DNA from: an uncultured Mucispirillum sp.
GTDB taxonomy: Bacteria; Chrysiogenota; Deferribacteres; Deferribacterales; Mucispirillaceae
Direction of reading: 5' to 3'
NCBI GenBank assembly: GCA_944325215.1
Contig: CALUZC010000003.1
Location: 1-64,000, forward strand
DNA: 64,000 bases
The position numbers were made by a program, and so were the translations under genes. The notes beneath the pieces were generated by a model. It was given only the letters and a program-made list of their open reading frames with translations. It made no database searches and was not told where the DNA came from. Positions 24,975 to 35,241 of the stretch are shown in pieces. Each line of letters begins with the position of its first letter. The first letter of the stretch is position 1.

Positions 24975-26657
24975 ATGATAAAGCGGTTTTTATTGCCTAT
25001 TTTAGTGTTTTTTTTAATTACTCAGTTTTGTTATGCACAATCTCAAATTGGTATTAGTGGTATTATAGATGATAGTTTTGAAAAAGATTTCAGAAATACA
25101 CCATTTCCTAGAGATAGAAATGCAAAAATAATTACTGAAGAAGAATTATTAGAAAAGCTTCCTAAAGAAACTTCAGCTGAGACTGTATATGTTTCCACTT
25201 TTGATATTACTGGTAACAGGGTAATTAATAAAAAAGAATTACAACTTCTTTTAGGTGATTATATTGAGAGAAACCTTACTTTACAGCAGTTAAATGATGC
25301 TGCAAATGTTATTACAAAATATTATAGAAATAAAGGGTATATTATAAGCTATGCATATATACCACCTCAAGTTGTAAATAACAGCACTATTGTTATTGCA
25401 GTTGTTGAAGGTGAAATAGGGGATATATATGTAGAAGGGCTTTCAGATTATAAAAAAGAATTTGTTTTAAAACATCTTGCTCCACTTCAAAAAGGTCTTA
25501 TTTTAGATACTAAAACTTTAGAAAGGCGATTACTTATTCTTAACAGTTATATGGATTTGAAAGTAAATGCTACATTAAAACCAGGCAAAAGAAAAGGAAC
25601 TTCTGATATTATCATTTATGCTCAAGATACAAATCCATATAGAGCAAGCTTTAGTGTTGATAACTATGGTAATAAGCTTACAAATGAATACAGGCTCAAT
25701 GGGGCAGCTATGATAGGAAATGTTATTAAAAGTGGTGACAGGCTTGCACTGAATTTATCCCTTGGGCTTGATAACTTTAACCCTTGGCAGCTTTTTTTCG
25801 GTAGAATAGATTACAGACTTGCCCTTGGCAGTGAAGGTTTTAAATTGGGTTTTTCTTATGCAAGAAGTAACTATATTGTTACTAATACTTTTGATATGCT
25901 CGGGCTTGAAGGTTATTCAAATGATTATTCTATTTATACAGAATATCCTATTATTTTAAGAAATCAAGGCACTTTAAATTTAGGTGCAGGTATATATGTA
26001 AAAGATACAGCAGATAAAATGAAACTTTTTGGAACAAATATGGGCAGCCATGATGTTCTTGCAACAGTAGGGCTTAGCCTTTTTGGTGAAGCATATCCTT
26101 GGATAGGTGCCAATATGTATTACTCCCTCGCATTTTCTCAAGGTTTAAATGGTTTCTTATCAGCTTCTCATTACAGCCCTAATTCATCAAATCCTTTTGC
26201 TACTGGTTATTATGAAAAACTTTATTTTGATTATGAATACCATCAGTTTATTACATGGTTTTTTAGAATGAGATTATTTTTATCTGGTCAATTTGTTTCA
26301 GATACTACATTCTCTAGTGAACGTTTTTATATTGGTGGAATATATAGTGTTCGTGGTTTTACAAGTGGTTTGGAATCTGGTGATAATGGATACAGACTTA
26401 GTGTAGAAGCAGAGTTTGATTTAGGTATACCACATATAAAAGCATTAGTGTTTTATGATAGAGGCCAAGTTTTTAATTATAATACAGATTATCATTCTTA
26501 TGCAGATGCATCGCTTGATTCCATTGGTGCAGGCCTTAGGTTTTACCCTTGGAAAGGGCTTGCCATTAAAATTGATTACGGATACCCAATAATGTCTTCA
26601 AGAAAACATAATGCAGGCTGGGGTGCAATATATGGGAGGATAAGTTATGATTTCTAA
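24975..26657 (+). CDS. Two-partner secretion outer-membrane transporter (TpsB)
   Basis: A 560-residue member of the ShlB/FhaC/HecB family that exports a TpsA partner across the outer membrane. Signal peptide ends near CYA (~21). Periplasmic POTRA-type domains (~70-210) include VSTFDITGNRVINKKEL and YYRNKGYIISYAYIPPQ. The C-terminal barrel contains the conserved loop segment VRGF (IYSVRGFTSGLESGDNGYR) and ends in phenylalanine (RISYDF). The start is the ATG at 24975 (GGAG 8 nt upstream) rather than a GTG 30 nt earlier. The tpsA stop-start overlap follows directly. Confidence 0.92.
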   Translation: MIKRFLLPILVFFLITQFCYAQSQIGISGIIDDSFEKDFRNTPFPRDRNAKIITEEELLEKLPKETSAETVYVSTFDITGNRVINKKELQLLLGDYIERNLTLQQLNDAANVITKYYRNKGYIISYAYIPPQVVNNSTIVIAVVEGEIGDIYVEGLSDYKKEFVLKHLAPLQKGLILDTKTLERRLLILNSYMDLKVNATLKPGKRKGTSDIIIYAQDTNPYRASFSVDNYGNKLTNEYRLNGAAMIGNVIKSGDRLALNLSLGLDNFNPWQLFFGRIDYRLALGSEGFKLGFSYARSNYIVTNTFDMLGLEGYSNDYSIYTEYPIILRNQGTLNLGAGIYVKDTADKMKLFGTNMGSHDVLATVGLSLFGEAYPWIGANMYYSLAFSQGLNGFLSASHYSPNSSNPFATGYYEKLYFDYEYHQFITWFFRMRLFLSGQFVSDTTFSSERFYIGGIYSVRGFTSGLESGDNGYRLSVEAEFDLGIPHIKALVFYDRGQVFNYNTDYHSYADASLDSIGAGLRFYPWKGLAIKIDYGYPIMSSRKHNAGWGAIYGRISYDF

Positions 26658-29600
26658 AATTAAATCATTTATTGCAGTATTTATTATACTTATATTTAAT
26701 TCCCAATTATATGCAGCTCCAGTAGGTGGTAATGTTGTTCATGGGAATGCAAATATTACTCAAAATGGTTCTAATACAATAATTAATCAGAATAGTAATA
26801 GTGCTATTATTAACTGGGATTCTTTTAATATTGGTAGTGGTGAAAGTGTTCACTTTAACCAAAACTCATCATCTAGTATTGTGCTAAATAGAGTTACTAA
26901 TGGGCTTCCAACAAGTATTTTTGGTAACTTAACAGCCAATGGTAATGTATTTGTAGTAAACCAAGCTGGAGTATTAGTGGGCAATGGTGCTGTAATAAAT
27001 ACTCATGGGTTTCTTGCAGGTGCTGCTAATATTACAGATAATGATTTTATTGCTGGTAAATATAATTTTTATGATGCTAAAGGAAGTGTAATAAATAATG
27101 GCTCTATAAAAGTTCAAAATGGCGGCTATGCTGTTTTGTTAGGTAAAAATGTGGAAAATAATGGGCTTATTGCTGCGAAACTAGGAAAAATATACCTTTC
27201 TTCTGGTGAAGCTTTTAGATTAGATATGAGTGGTAATGATTTAATAGGTGTATATATAGAAAAAGCAGCTAGTAATGCATCTACTAGTAATACAGGTAAG
27301 CTTCATGCAGAAGGTGGCACTATTGTAATGACAGCAAAAAATGCATCTGATGTAATACGTCAGGCTGTCAATAATACTGGTGTTATTGATGCTTCCTCTA
27401 TTTCATATCAAGGTGGTAAAGTAATTCTTGGTGCTGCAAATGGAGAAATAGTTAATAATGGTGAAATTAATGTTTCATCACAAACAGATAGTGCAGGTTC
27501 TATTGAAATAAAATCAGATAATATAATAAATAACGGCACATTAAAGGCTAATGGTTTAAATGGTGGAAAAATTGATTTATATGCTAATAATCTATTACAA
27601 ATTAATGGTAATAGCTTAATTCAAGCAAATGCATTTGGCTATGGTAATGGTGGCAATATTTATCTTATATCTCCAAACCGTGCAGAATCTTATAAAGGTG
27701 CTGTAATTGAAGCTAATTCAGTGTATGGTAAAGGTGGTTTTATTGAATTAAGTGGTCATAAATCTGTATATGCATTTAGTGATTTTTATACTAAATCATT
27801 ATTTGGAGCTTATGGAAGATTTGTTCTTGACCCATCTGATATGTTTATAGGATATTATGCTAATTTAACAGATAATGAAAATAATGTAGTATCGAATGAC
27901 GGAAATACATATATTGATATTACATGGTTAAATAATCAGCTTGCTTCAACTGATGTTGAACTTAAATCTTTACCGGGTAATGGCAGTGGTAATATTACAC
28001 TTAACTCTGGCGTATCCATTAATGGAGTAAATGGATTAACTTTAAATGCTTCTAATAGTATTAATTTATTAGGAAATATTAATGTAGGTAAATTATCATT
28101 ACTTGCTAATGGTGATATTACAGGGAATAATGCTATTGCTACTACTGGTGATATTAATGTTACATCATATAATGGAAATATACAGCTTACAAAATTAAAT
28201 ATAACTGGTAAATCAACCTTTTTAGCAGAAAAAGGTAATGTATTTTTAGTTGGTGACAGTTTAGGCACTATTAACCATATATCAGGCTTAAGTGTTGGTG
28301 TGGAAGCCACTGGAACAGGAACAATTACAGGAGATACCACCGTTACTAATAGAGCTGTAATAGAAGGTGATGATGTTACATTAAAAGCAGGTGGTGCAAT
28401 CAATACTACTGTTGATACAAAACAATTATCAGCAGAAAATACTAGTGGTGCTATTACTATTGAAAATAAAAATACAGATGAAACGATTTTACTAAAATAT
28501 TTTGGTGCAGATGCTTCCACATATACCCAAAATAATGGAATTATTAATTTAAGTAATATTCCACAAGATGCAATAAATACTAGTGGTTTAACGATTAACA
28601 GCACATATGGGACCATATTTGCTCAAAACAGGCTAGATGCAATAAAAGGCTATACTAATTTATCAATGAATGCAAATATTATTCACTTTGTAGAAACAGG
28701 CAATACTGCTTTGACTATCGATGATACAGCAATTAAAGGAACAGCAACAAAATATATATTTGATAATGTAGGAAATATAGAAATAGGTAGTATTACCCCT
28801 ACTAGCTTACAAAATTCAGGTCTTGAAGTTATATCTAGAACAGGCACAGTTAATGCTACTTCACCTATTAATGCTATGTATTTTTCTGCTATTGCTTCAG
28901 GAGATATAAATGTTACATCAATGTTATTAGGCGGTGCAAGTTTTGAAAGCTATCAAGGAAATATTAACTATACACACAATGGTGGTCCTATAAGTATCCG
29001 TGGTCTTAAAGCAATAAACGGTAATATTAATGTTAGTCTTACTAATGCAGGTAATCTTTTTATTTCAAGTATGGCTTCTAATAATCCAGTAAAATTAAAT
29101 GTAAATAATGCATCTACAGTTTCCATTGCTGGTTCTGGTGATACTGCATTAAATGTAGACATAACAAATGGTAATGCAAAATATAAATTAGATGCAAGCA
29201 ATAGTAAAGATTTAACAATTAATACTACTACTAACACATTTACAGAATTGGATTTATCAAGTGGTGGTAATTTATCATTTCCTGTTGCAAATAATACAAT
29301 TACAGCAGATAAAACTATATCATTAACTGGTAATAATATTAACAATAATGTTGATATGACTTTAACAGCGGTAGATGGTGTTTATATTAATTTAAGGCAG
29401 GGAAGTCAGTCATATACCATTGATTCATCAGCAGTTGATTTGAATGGTAATAACTTATCTGTCAGCTTATTAAAAGATACTATTTTTAAAGATATAAATT
29501 TAGATAAAAGTTCAGGAAATATCTATGGAACATTAAATGTGTCAACAGATAAAAATATATCTTTAGATGGTAAAATGAACGTGTCTAATTTAAATCTTAA

Positions 29601-30120
29601 TGCATTAGGTTTTAATTTTGGTAGTAATTTAGGTATTATTGATGGTTCTAACATTAATATTACCACAACTAATGATATTAGTGGGGTTGGTAAAATTTCT
29701 GCATACAAGGTTAATTTGACAGCAAATACTATAGGTGCTATTACTCCACTTTTAATTAATGCTGATTTTGCCTACCTTACATCTACAGCAACAAATAAAA
29801 CTGCTAATGATATATTAATTAATATTAATTCAAATGACTGGATTTATGGGTATAAAACATATTCATTTAAAACAAGTGGGCCAGGAAATTCATATATTGG
29901 TGGCAGACAGATTGATTATGCAGCAAATCAGCAAATTAAAGAATCAAGAATACGTGGTAAGTTACCAATAGAAGCTACTAATATAGATAAAGTAGAAGGC
30001 GATGATTTAATTAAAGGGGGACGTTTACTTGATCCAAGTGAACTTATAACAGTTGAAAAAACAAAACCATCGACAGTTAAAAGTATTAAAAAACGAAATA
30101 AAAATATTGAATTAAAGTAA
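26647..30120 (+). CDS. Secreted TpsA exoprotein with filamentous haemagglutinin N-domain
   Basis: A 1157-residue exoprotein. Signal peptide ends near LYA (~23), followed by the TPS secretion domain (~24-260): VVHGNANITQNGSNTIINQ, INWDSFNIG, VLNRVTNG, and NQAGVLVGNGA in place of the usual NPNG motif. The rest is Asn/Gly/Ser/Thr-rich beta-helix sequence without cysteine. The C-terminus is short, basic and rich in Lys, with no obvious CDI toxin or pretoxin motif. The start overlaps the tpsB stop by 11 nt. It most likely acts as a surface adhesin or haemophore-like protein; the ligand is unknown. Confidence 0.9.
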   Translation: MISKIKSFIAVFIILIFNSQLYAAPVGGNVVHGNANITQNGSNTIINQNSNSAIINWDSFNIGSGESVHFNQNSSSSIVLNRVTNGLPTSIFGNLTANGNVFVVNQAGVLVGNGAVINTHGFLAGAANITDNDFIAGKYNFYDAKGSVINNGSIKVQNGGYAVLLGKNVENNGLIAAKLGKIYLSSGEAFRLDMSGNDLIGVYIEKAASNASTSNTGKLHAEGGTIVMTAKNASDVIRQAVNNTGVIDASSISYQGGKVILGAANGEIVNNGEINVSSQTDSAGSIEIKSDNIINNGTLKANGLNGGKIDLYANNLLQINGNSLIQANAFGYGNGGNIYLISPNRAESYKGAVIEANSVYGKGGFIELSGHKSVYAFSDFYTKSLFGAYGRFVLDPSDMFIGYYANLTDNENNVVSNDGNTYIDITWLNNQLASTDVELKSLPGNGSGNITLNSGVSINGVNGLTLNASNSINLLGNINVGKLSLLANGDITGNNAIATTGDINVTSYNGNIQLTKLNITGKSTFLAEKGNVFLVGDSLGTINHISGLSVGVEATGTGTITGDTTVTNRAVIEGDDVTLKAGGAINTTVDTKQLSAENTSGAITIENKNTDETILLKYFGADASTYTQNNGIINLSNIPQDAINTSGLTINSTYGTIFAQNRLDAIKGYTNLSMNANIIHFVETGNTALTIDDTAIKGTATKYIFDNVGNIEIGSITPTSLQNSGLEVISRTGTVNATSPINAMYFSAIASGDINVTSMLLGGASFESYQGNINYTHNGGPISIRGLKAINGNINVSLTNAGNLFISSMASNNPVKLNVNNASTVSIAGSGDTALNVDITNGNAKYKLDASNSKDLTINTTTNTFTELDLSSGGNLSFPVANNTITADKTISLTGNNINNNVDMTLTAVDGVYINLRQGSQSYTIDSSAVDLNGNNLSVSLLKDTIFKDINLDKSSGNIYGTLNVSTDKNISLDGKMNVSNLNLNALGFNFGSNLGIIDGSNINITTTNDISGVGKISAYKVNLTANTIGAITPLLINADFAYLTSTATNKTANDILININSNDWIYGYKTYSFKTSGPGNSYIGGRQIDYAANQQIKESRIRGKLPIEATNIDKVEGDDLIKGGRLLDPSELITVEKTKPSTVKSIKKRNKNIELK

Positions 30121-30126
30121 ATATAT

Positions 30127-30157
30127 AAACCCCCATTTTATTATAATGGGGGTTTTG
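30127..30157 (+). terminator. Terminator of the tpsBA operon
   Basis: A GC-rich stem of AAACCCCCAT with its complement (to 30155) and a short AT loop, followed by T residues. Confidence 0.88.
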
Positions 30158-30660
30158 CTTTATAGTATTTTATAGAGTATCAAATATTACATAACTATTT
30201 GACATATATGTAAACTTCTAAAAAAGGGCAGGGGATATTTTCATATTAATAAAAATAAAGTTTGAGATTTATATGACTAAATAGTAACTATTTAATATTA
30301 TAATATTAATCTTAATTACTAGAATTTGGATTTATATTAATATAAAGCTAATCATATATAATTGCCTTATAATAAAAAATTAATAGTATTTGTTTATATA
30401 GTTATCTTTATCATGCTTATAACATATTATCTTATTAACATTATACCAAATATATTTACCATAATTTATTATAAAATATATAAAATAGCTAAAATATATA
30501 TATTATGTGATTTAATGTTTTGAATAATAAAGCTCTAATTGTAATGTGTAAATATTATTTACAAAAAATATAAAATATCCATAGATATAAAATTAATTTA
30601 TATATAAAAATTTATAATTGATTTGATTTATATTAAAAAAATTCTTTAATAATATTAATA
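30158..30660. other. 500-bp AT-rich gene-free region
   Basis: Long spacer between convergent operons. No frame with a ribosome binding site, no tRNA, no repeat array. Composition is dominated by A and T with short TATA-like words. No structured RNA was recognised by eye. Confidence 0.45.
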
Positions 30661-30696
30661 AAAAAAAGACTGCCAAAATATATTATTTGACAGTCT
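30661..30696 (-). terminator. Terminator of the pdxA-to-rubredoxin gene series
   Basis: AGACTGxCAAA pairs with TTTGxCAGTCT (one mismatch) around an AT loop. On the minus strand the stem is followed by a run of T residues (complement of 30661-30667). Confidence 0.8.
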
Positions 30697-30732
30697 AAGC
30701 CTTACATATTAAGTTTCATATATTTATTTAAC

Positions 30733-30897
30733 TTAGTCATCAAGAGGACTAAAATCATCTTTTCCCACAAGGCACTGAGGGCAAACCCAATCATCTGGTA
30801 AATCTTCAAATGCTGTTCCCGCTGGAATACCATCTTCAGGAATACCTATTGCAGGATCGTATATCCAACCACAAACGTTACAAACATATTTTTTCAT
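30733..30897 (-). CDS. Rubredoxin
   Basis: A 54-residue electron carrier binding one iron through four cysteines: C6 and C9 (CNVCGW) and C39 and C42 (CPQC). Length and the [14 protein letters not shown] segment are canonical. The ATG at 30897 has GGAGG 6 nt upstream; a longer frame from 30930 is not used. It lies 10 nt after the DHH phosphoesterase gene. Rubredoxins typically serve oxygen or superoxide detoxification in anaerobes, but no partner oxidoreductase is in the window. Confidence 0.95.
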   Translation of the reverse strand: MKKYVCNVCGWIYDPAIGIPEDGIPAGTAFEDLPDDWVCPQCLVGKDDFSPLDD

Positions 30898-30907
30898 AGT
30901 ATCCTCC

Positions 30908-31897
30908 TTATATTTGTTTTTCCTCAACATTTTTTATGCCTAATTTTTTCAAAAGGCGTGATTTTAAAAGCTCCACTATTTGCTCATATGTTTTTGATTT
31001 TAATGGTATCTGCCCACCAGCAGATTTCATGTGTCCACCACCATAACCAATACCTCTTACAATAGATAAAGCTATAGAACCAACTGCCTTTTTACTTGTT
31101 TTATTTCTAATAGAAAAATAGCATACCTGGTCAATTTTGCCTACTACAAATGATGACTTCACTTCACGCATACGTAGTAAATAATCTGATATTTCAGCAA
31201 TTAAATCAGCATTACGAACTTCTTCTAAGTCACAAAAAATTAAATTATCATAAATAATTGCCTGATCAACAGCCTTTTTAATAGTTTTAAAATAATATCT
31301 TGGTAATTCTGGAGTTTCTATTTTATTGAGCTTAGTAAACGATGCGTTAGGAAATACATAACTTATCATATCCATATCAGCTTGAGTATTTCCTCTGCCA
31401 GCACCAAATGTATCTGTTTTTATACCATAATAAAGTGCTGTAGCTGTATTTGTATCTGGAACAATACCTAGTTTTTTATAGTATTCTGCAATAATAGTAG
31501 ATGTAGAACCATAATGTGTTCTAATATCATTAAAAGGTATTGTTGTAGATAAAGCTCTTAAATTATGATGGTCAATAACTGCATCTGGTAAACGCTGCCC
31601 AGTTTCATAAATATTGCCAGCTCCTGGCTGTGTATCTACCAATATAAAATAATCATATCTTGACATATTTAACTTTGTAACATAATGCATATCTATTTTA
31701 CAAAGCTTTACGAATTCTTTATTTTCTGCTCTACCAATAACACCCATATATGCTATTGTGACACGTTTTTTTAGTTTTAATGCAAGTAAGTTTTTTAATG
31801 CAAATGCTGCAGCAATAGTATCAGGATCAGGGTTATTGTGCGTTTGTATCAAAACTTTTCTTTTTGATTTAACTGCTTCTAATAATTTTTCAATCAT
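30908..31897 (-). CDS. DHH/DHHA1 phosphoesterase (NrnA-like)
   Basis: A 329-residue soluble phosphoesterase. Motifs: [11 protein letters not shown] (motif I), VDTQPG (motif II), IDHH (motif III, the DHH signature) and a C-terminal DHHA1 domain with [10 protein letters not shown]. Relatives degrade nanoRNA and pAp or cyclic dinucleotides. Which substrate applies cannot be settled by sequence alone. It sits between the secreted protein gene at 31910 and rubredoxin. Confidence 0.85.
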   Translation of the reverse strand: MIEKLLEAVKSKRKVLIQTHNNPDPDTIAAAFALKNLLALKLKKRVTIAYMGVIGRAENKEFVKLCKIDMHYVTKLNMSRYDYFILVDTQPGAGNIYETGQRLPDAVIDHHNLRALSTTIPFNDIRTHYGSTSTIIAEYYKKLGIVPDTNTATALYYGIKTDTFGAGRGNTQADMDMISYVFPNASFTKLNKIETPELPRYYFKTIKKAVDQAIIYDNLIFCDLEEVRNADLIAEISDYLLRMREVKSSFVVGKIDQVCYFSIRNKTSKKAVGSIALSIVRGIGYGGGHMKSAGGQIPLKSKTYEQIVELLKSRLLKKLGIKNVEEKQI

Positions 31898-31909
31898 ATA
31901 ACAACCTTT

Positions 31910-32959
31910 TTATTCTGCTGCAAAATCCAACACTAATTCTTTTTTCCCAAAATCCATTCGTGTTGGCTGTTTTGGTAACTGAGAATTAGATACTTTACTA
32001 CTTAATTCCTCAGGTGAAAAGTATGATTCTACTTCAAAAACAACACTCTTTTGGTTATAAGATATAGTTTTAGATGATTTAACTAAACCACGTTTCAATA
32101 ATGTATCCATAATATTTTTTGTTAATACGAAATTATTAGCATTAACAACTTTTATTTCATATTTTTGAAGTCGTGCAGCAGTTTCTGGTAATTTAACAAT
32201 GTTTTCACGAACATAAGCTATGGTATCTGTTGCTGCTTGTTTTACTGCAGTATTATAACAGTATGATTGGTTAGCATTATCTGAACCTGTAGTAATTTGA
32301 ATTGTTTTATTTTCACCTTTCTTATCATGAATAGATACTGTGGTGATTATCTCACATTCATTCCCACCATCTTTAAAATCATCTTTTGATAATACAGGTT
32401 CAAAATCAAATATAATTAACACATTACTATCAACATTTTTAAATGCTTTCTCAATTTGAGTATTATCTTTAATATCTTTAATTTTACCAAGAAAATTACC
32501 TTCATTAGATGTTGAAAACTGCATAGATAAAAGGGCAGAAGTAATCGCTGATCTTAATTGATTATCTGGAAGGGTATTAGCATTAATCCCTCTATATACA
32601 AATACTGCTGAATCCGTATATTGATTTAATAATAATTGTGCATCTTGCAGTGCAGTATCATCTAAATCTACTCTAACTTTAACAGTAATCGTTTTATCAA
32701 CTAATGTTTGTTCTACAATAGTATAACTTTTTATAAATTTTAAATATTCACTTGTTACTTTTACATCTTGGTTATTTTCTTTGTAATACCATCTAATAGA
32801 ACCATACAAAGCACTATTTAATGCAGCATAATATGCATCACGTAATCTGTTTTTCGAAACAGTTGCTTTCCCCGTTATTGTAACAGTAGAAGCATAACTT
32901 TCATATGATGTAATAATAAATATTAAACATATAATAATCTTAAATAATTTACTAAACAT
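31910..32959 (-). CDS. Secreted protein of unknown function, LPP20/FlgT-like N-domain
   Basis: A 349-residue protein with a signal peptide (cleavage near SYAS, ~24). The mature N-terminus (TVTITGKATVSKNRLRDAYYAALNSAL) has the pattern of the FlgT N-terminal/LPP20 type domain found in periplasmic and flagellar-associated proteins. Two later segments (SAITSALL; MDTLLKRGLV) may be further alpha/beta modules. It is directly downstream of lptD (62-nt gap), so an envelope role is plausible. Family assignment is tentative. Confidence 0.55.
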   Translation of the reverse strand: MFSKLFKIIICLIFIITSYESYASTVTITGKATVSKNRLRDAYYAALNSALYGSIRWYYKENNQDVKVTSEYLKFIKSYTIVEQTLVDKTITVKVRVDLDDTALQDAQLLLNQYTDSAVFVYRGINANTLPDNQLRSAITSALLSMQFSTSNEGNFLGKIKDIKDNTQIEKAFKNVDSNVLIIFDFEPVLSKDDFKDGGNECEIITTVSIHDKKGENKTIQITTGSDNANQSYCYNTAVKQAATDTIAYVRENIVKLPETAARLQKYEIKVVNANNFVLTKNIMDTLLKRGLVKSSKTISYNQKSVVFEVESYFSPEELSSKVSNSQLPKQPTRMDFGKKELVLDFAAE

Positions 32960-33021
32960 AAAGCTCCTTTTATATCATCAGTAGTGATTATAATATATTT
33001 TTTTTATTTTTGCAATATTTC

Positions 33022-35241
33022 TTAGAGAGGATTTTCTTGAATAATTGAATAAGCATTTATATTAGTATCCCCAAGACCTCTCAAACTAAATAAAACATAA
33101 AATTTTATTTCATTTTTTCTATATTGTCCATTAATAGCATTGATTGTAGATTGAATAATATCTGCCCTCAACCCTAAACTCCAACATTCAGCATTATAAA
33201 GCAAAGATGCACCAAAACTTTTTGGATTTAAATTGTCAAAACCCATATTTTCATTGTATCCGCTCCAGTTAATATAACCTTGAGCAGCTAATCTCCATAT
33301 ATTTACACCAGCAGATACACCTAAAGTAGTATTAGATACACTATTAATATCCTGTATACCATATATTTGACCATTATAAGTATATGTATTGGTTAGAAAA
33401 AAGTATCTTAAAAATCGTAATGTTAAAGTATTATTAAAATACTGCACTCTAGGCTCACCCTCTTTGACTTTACCAGAATGATTATACAAGAGCTCTGTAG
33501 TATTACTCACAAAACCTAGTGCATTAAGTGTAAATATTGCATCAAGTGGTGTTAAAGGATTTATTGTATCCATAAAATCAACACCTTGATTTAAGGTTAG
33601 TTTCATATACCAGCCACTGCCTATTAAAGCAGTAATAAATTCATAAGAAAGTGTGCTTTGGTATGATGTAATATCGTTGGTTAATAAATTAGGATAAAAA
33701 GTAGTTTCATTAGATTCAGGGTGAAGCAGTTTTGGAGAATACCCCATTATTATATTATTTTGTATAGAATGACGGAAAAGCCCATAATCTTTATATATTT
33801 CCTTCACAGCAAGGGTTAAATCAGCACCGCCCCAATATTTTTGTGCCGTTTTATCATCTATTTTATATATACCACCGAAATCTGGGCTTATTGAATCTGT
33901 AAAGTTAAATGGTTTTGTGCTGTCTTGCCATCTAATATAACCAATATAAGCTGATGGAGTTAATGTTAATACTTTTAAATCAATAGGAGTATAAAGTCTT
34001 CCATATGAACTAAACCTGTTCATTACCCAGTCATTTGATTCATCTGGTCTATTTTGAGTTAAATTATAATAATTTGTTTCCCTGTATGTAAGATAATCAT
34101 AATTTAAATCGTATTCAAAAAATACATAAGGTATATCTTTCACTATTTTATTTAACCTAACAGATGGCATACGAACAAGGTGATTTTGTATATAACCAGT
34201 ATTAGTATCTCTATATAACATATCACGCCTATAATGAACCTGTGAATCAATATAATCATTAATATATTTAAGTCTTAACTCAGCAAAAAACATATTTTGG
34301 TAGTTTTCTTTATCATAAGTTGATATTGAATATTCATCAAAATTTCTTATATATAGATAATCAGATACATAATCACCATTTAAATTTAAATACAAATTTT
34401 TTATTGGAACATATTGGTTTTTCGTTGTTGCTCGCCACCTTGATTTAGTATCTGCTTCAGAATCATAATCTTTTATATGTTCTGCAGAAATATAAAAGGA
34501 ACTTTTTTCATCATGGGCATATCTTGCTTCAAATTGTTCCTGTACACCTCTTTCTGAATATAAACCAAGTCCTATTGTAAAGTCATAATTTATGTCTGGT
34601 GCAATAAAATATTTAATATTACCTATTGCTCCCATTGTTTCAGAATAACCAATCAGTGGCATTAAAAAACCTGTCTTTCTATTTGATGAAATAGGGTAGA
34701 AAAATTTTGGAACATAAATAAAAGGACTGTCCAGCACATTAACAGTAGTATGATTCATTTGCATATATCCATCTAAATCAAGCTTTCCTTCATACATAGA
34801 TAATGACCATTCAGGTACACTACCAGAACAGGCGGAAATTTTAGCATCTTTAATTGTAAATGTAGTAGGTCCTGTTTTATTCATTGTTTTAGCACATAAA
34901 TAGTTAAATGGGGCAATAAAACCTTGAATATTTTCTGCAGTTCCTATCTCTTTATTCATATTATAGTCTATTTTTTCAGCTTCTAACTTTTGTTCTGGAC
35001 TTTCTATTATAACATTACCTTCTGCTTGGATTTGAGTTGTTTCTGCATTATATATCATTTTGTTAGATGTTATCGTTATATTTTTTGACTTTAATAATAC
35101 ATTACCTTCTGCTTCATATACATTACTTCCAAGCCTTACAACCTTATCTGCTTCTAAAATATATTCACTATCATCAGTCTGTGCATAACCTATGTTAAAA
35201 ACAAACATTACATACGCAGCAATCAATAAAAGTCTATACAT
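33022..35241 (-). CDS. lptD: LPS-assembly outer-membrane protein LptD
   Basis: A 739-residue protein that, with LptE, inserts LPS into the outer leaflet. Signal peptide ends near GYA (~20). An N-terminal OstA/LptA-like jellyroll (~27-130) contains VYEAEGNVLLKSKNITI and QAEGNVIIESPEQKLEAEK. A plug/barrel domain follows with the conserved VLDSPFIYVPKFFYPISSNRKTGFL. It is the key evidence that this organism has LPS. The start lies 8 nt inside folC. No lptE was recognised nearby. Confidence 0.93.
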   Translation of the reverse strand: MYRLLLIAAYVMFVFNIGYAQTDDSEYILEADKVVRLGSNVYEAEGNVLLKSKNITITSNKMIYNAETTQIQAEGNVIIESPEQKLEAEKIDYNMNKEIGTAENIQGFIAPFNYLCAKTMNKTGPTTFTIKDAKISACSGSVPEWSLSMYEGKLDLDGYMQMNHTTVNVLDSPFIYVPKFFYPISSNRKTGFLMPLIGYSETMGAIGNIKYFIAPDINYDFTIGLGLYSERGVQEQFEARYAHDEKSSFYISAEHIKDYDSEADTKSRWRATTKNQYVPIKNLYLNLNGDYVSDYLYIRNFDEYSISTYDKENYQNMFFAELRLKYINDYIDSQVHYRRDMLYRDTNTGYIQNHLVRMPSVRLNKIVKDIPYVFFEYDLNYDYLTYRETNYYNLTQNRPDESNDWVMNRFSSYGRLYTPIDLKVLTLTPSAYIGYIRWQDSTKPFNFTDSISPDFGGIYKIDDKTAQKYWGGADLTLAVKEIYKDYGLFRHSIQNNIIMGYSPKLLHPESNETTFYPNLLTNDITSYQSTLSYEFITALIGSGWYMKLTLNQGVDFMDTINPLTPLDAIFTLNALGFVSNTTELLYNHSGKVKEGEPRVQYFNNTLTLRFLRYFFLTNTYTYNGQIYGIQDINSVSNTTLGVSAGVNIWRLAAQGYINWSGYNENMGFDNLNPKSFGASLLYNAECWSLGLRADIIQSTINAINGQYRKNEIKFYVLFSLRGLGDTNINAYSIIQENPL

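Noticed and set aside
27936-28616. 226-residue minus-strand open frame inside tpsA
   Set aside because: Antisense shadow of the Asn/Thr/Gly-rich exoprotein; no ribosome binding site and a composition that mirrors the sense codons.
28968-29345. 125-residue minus-strand open frame inside tpsA
   Set aside because: Another antisense shadow; hydrophobic only because it complements Asn/Thr codons.
29940-30120. CDI-type toxin at the TpsA C-terminus
   Set aside because: The end is a short Lys-rich tail with no VENN-like motif or nuclease signature, and no immunity gene follows.
30158-30660. Possible hidden RNA gene in the long intergenic region
   Set aside because: No tRNA arms, no GC-rich stems other than the flanking terminators; composition is uniformly AT-rich.
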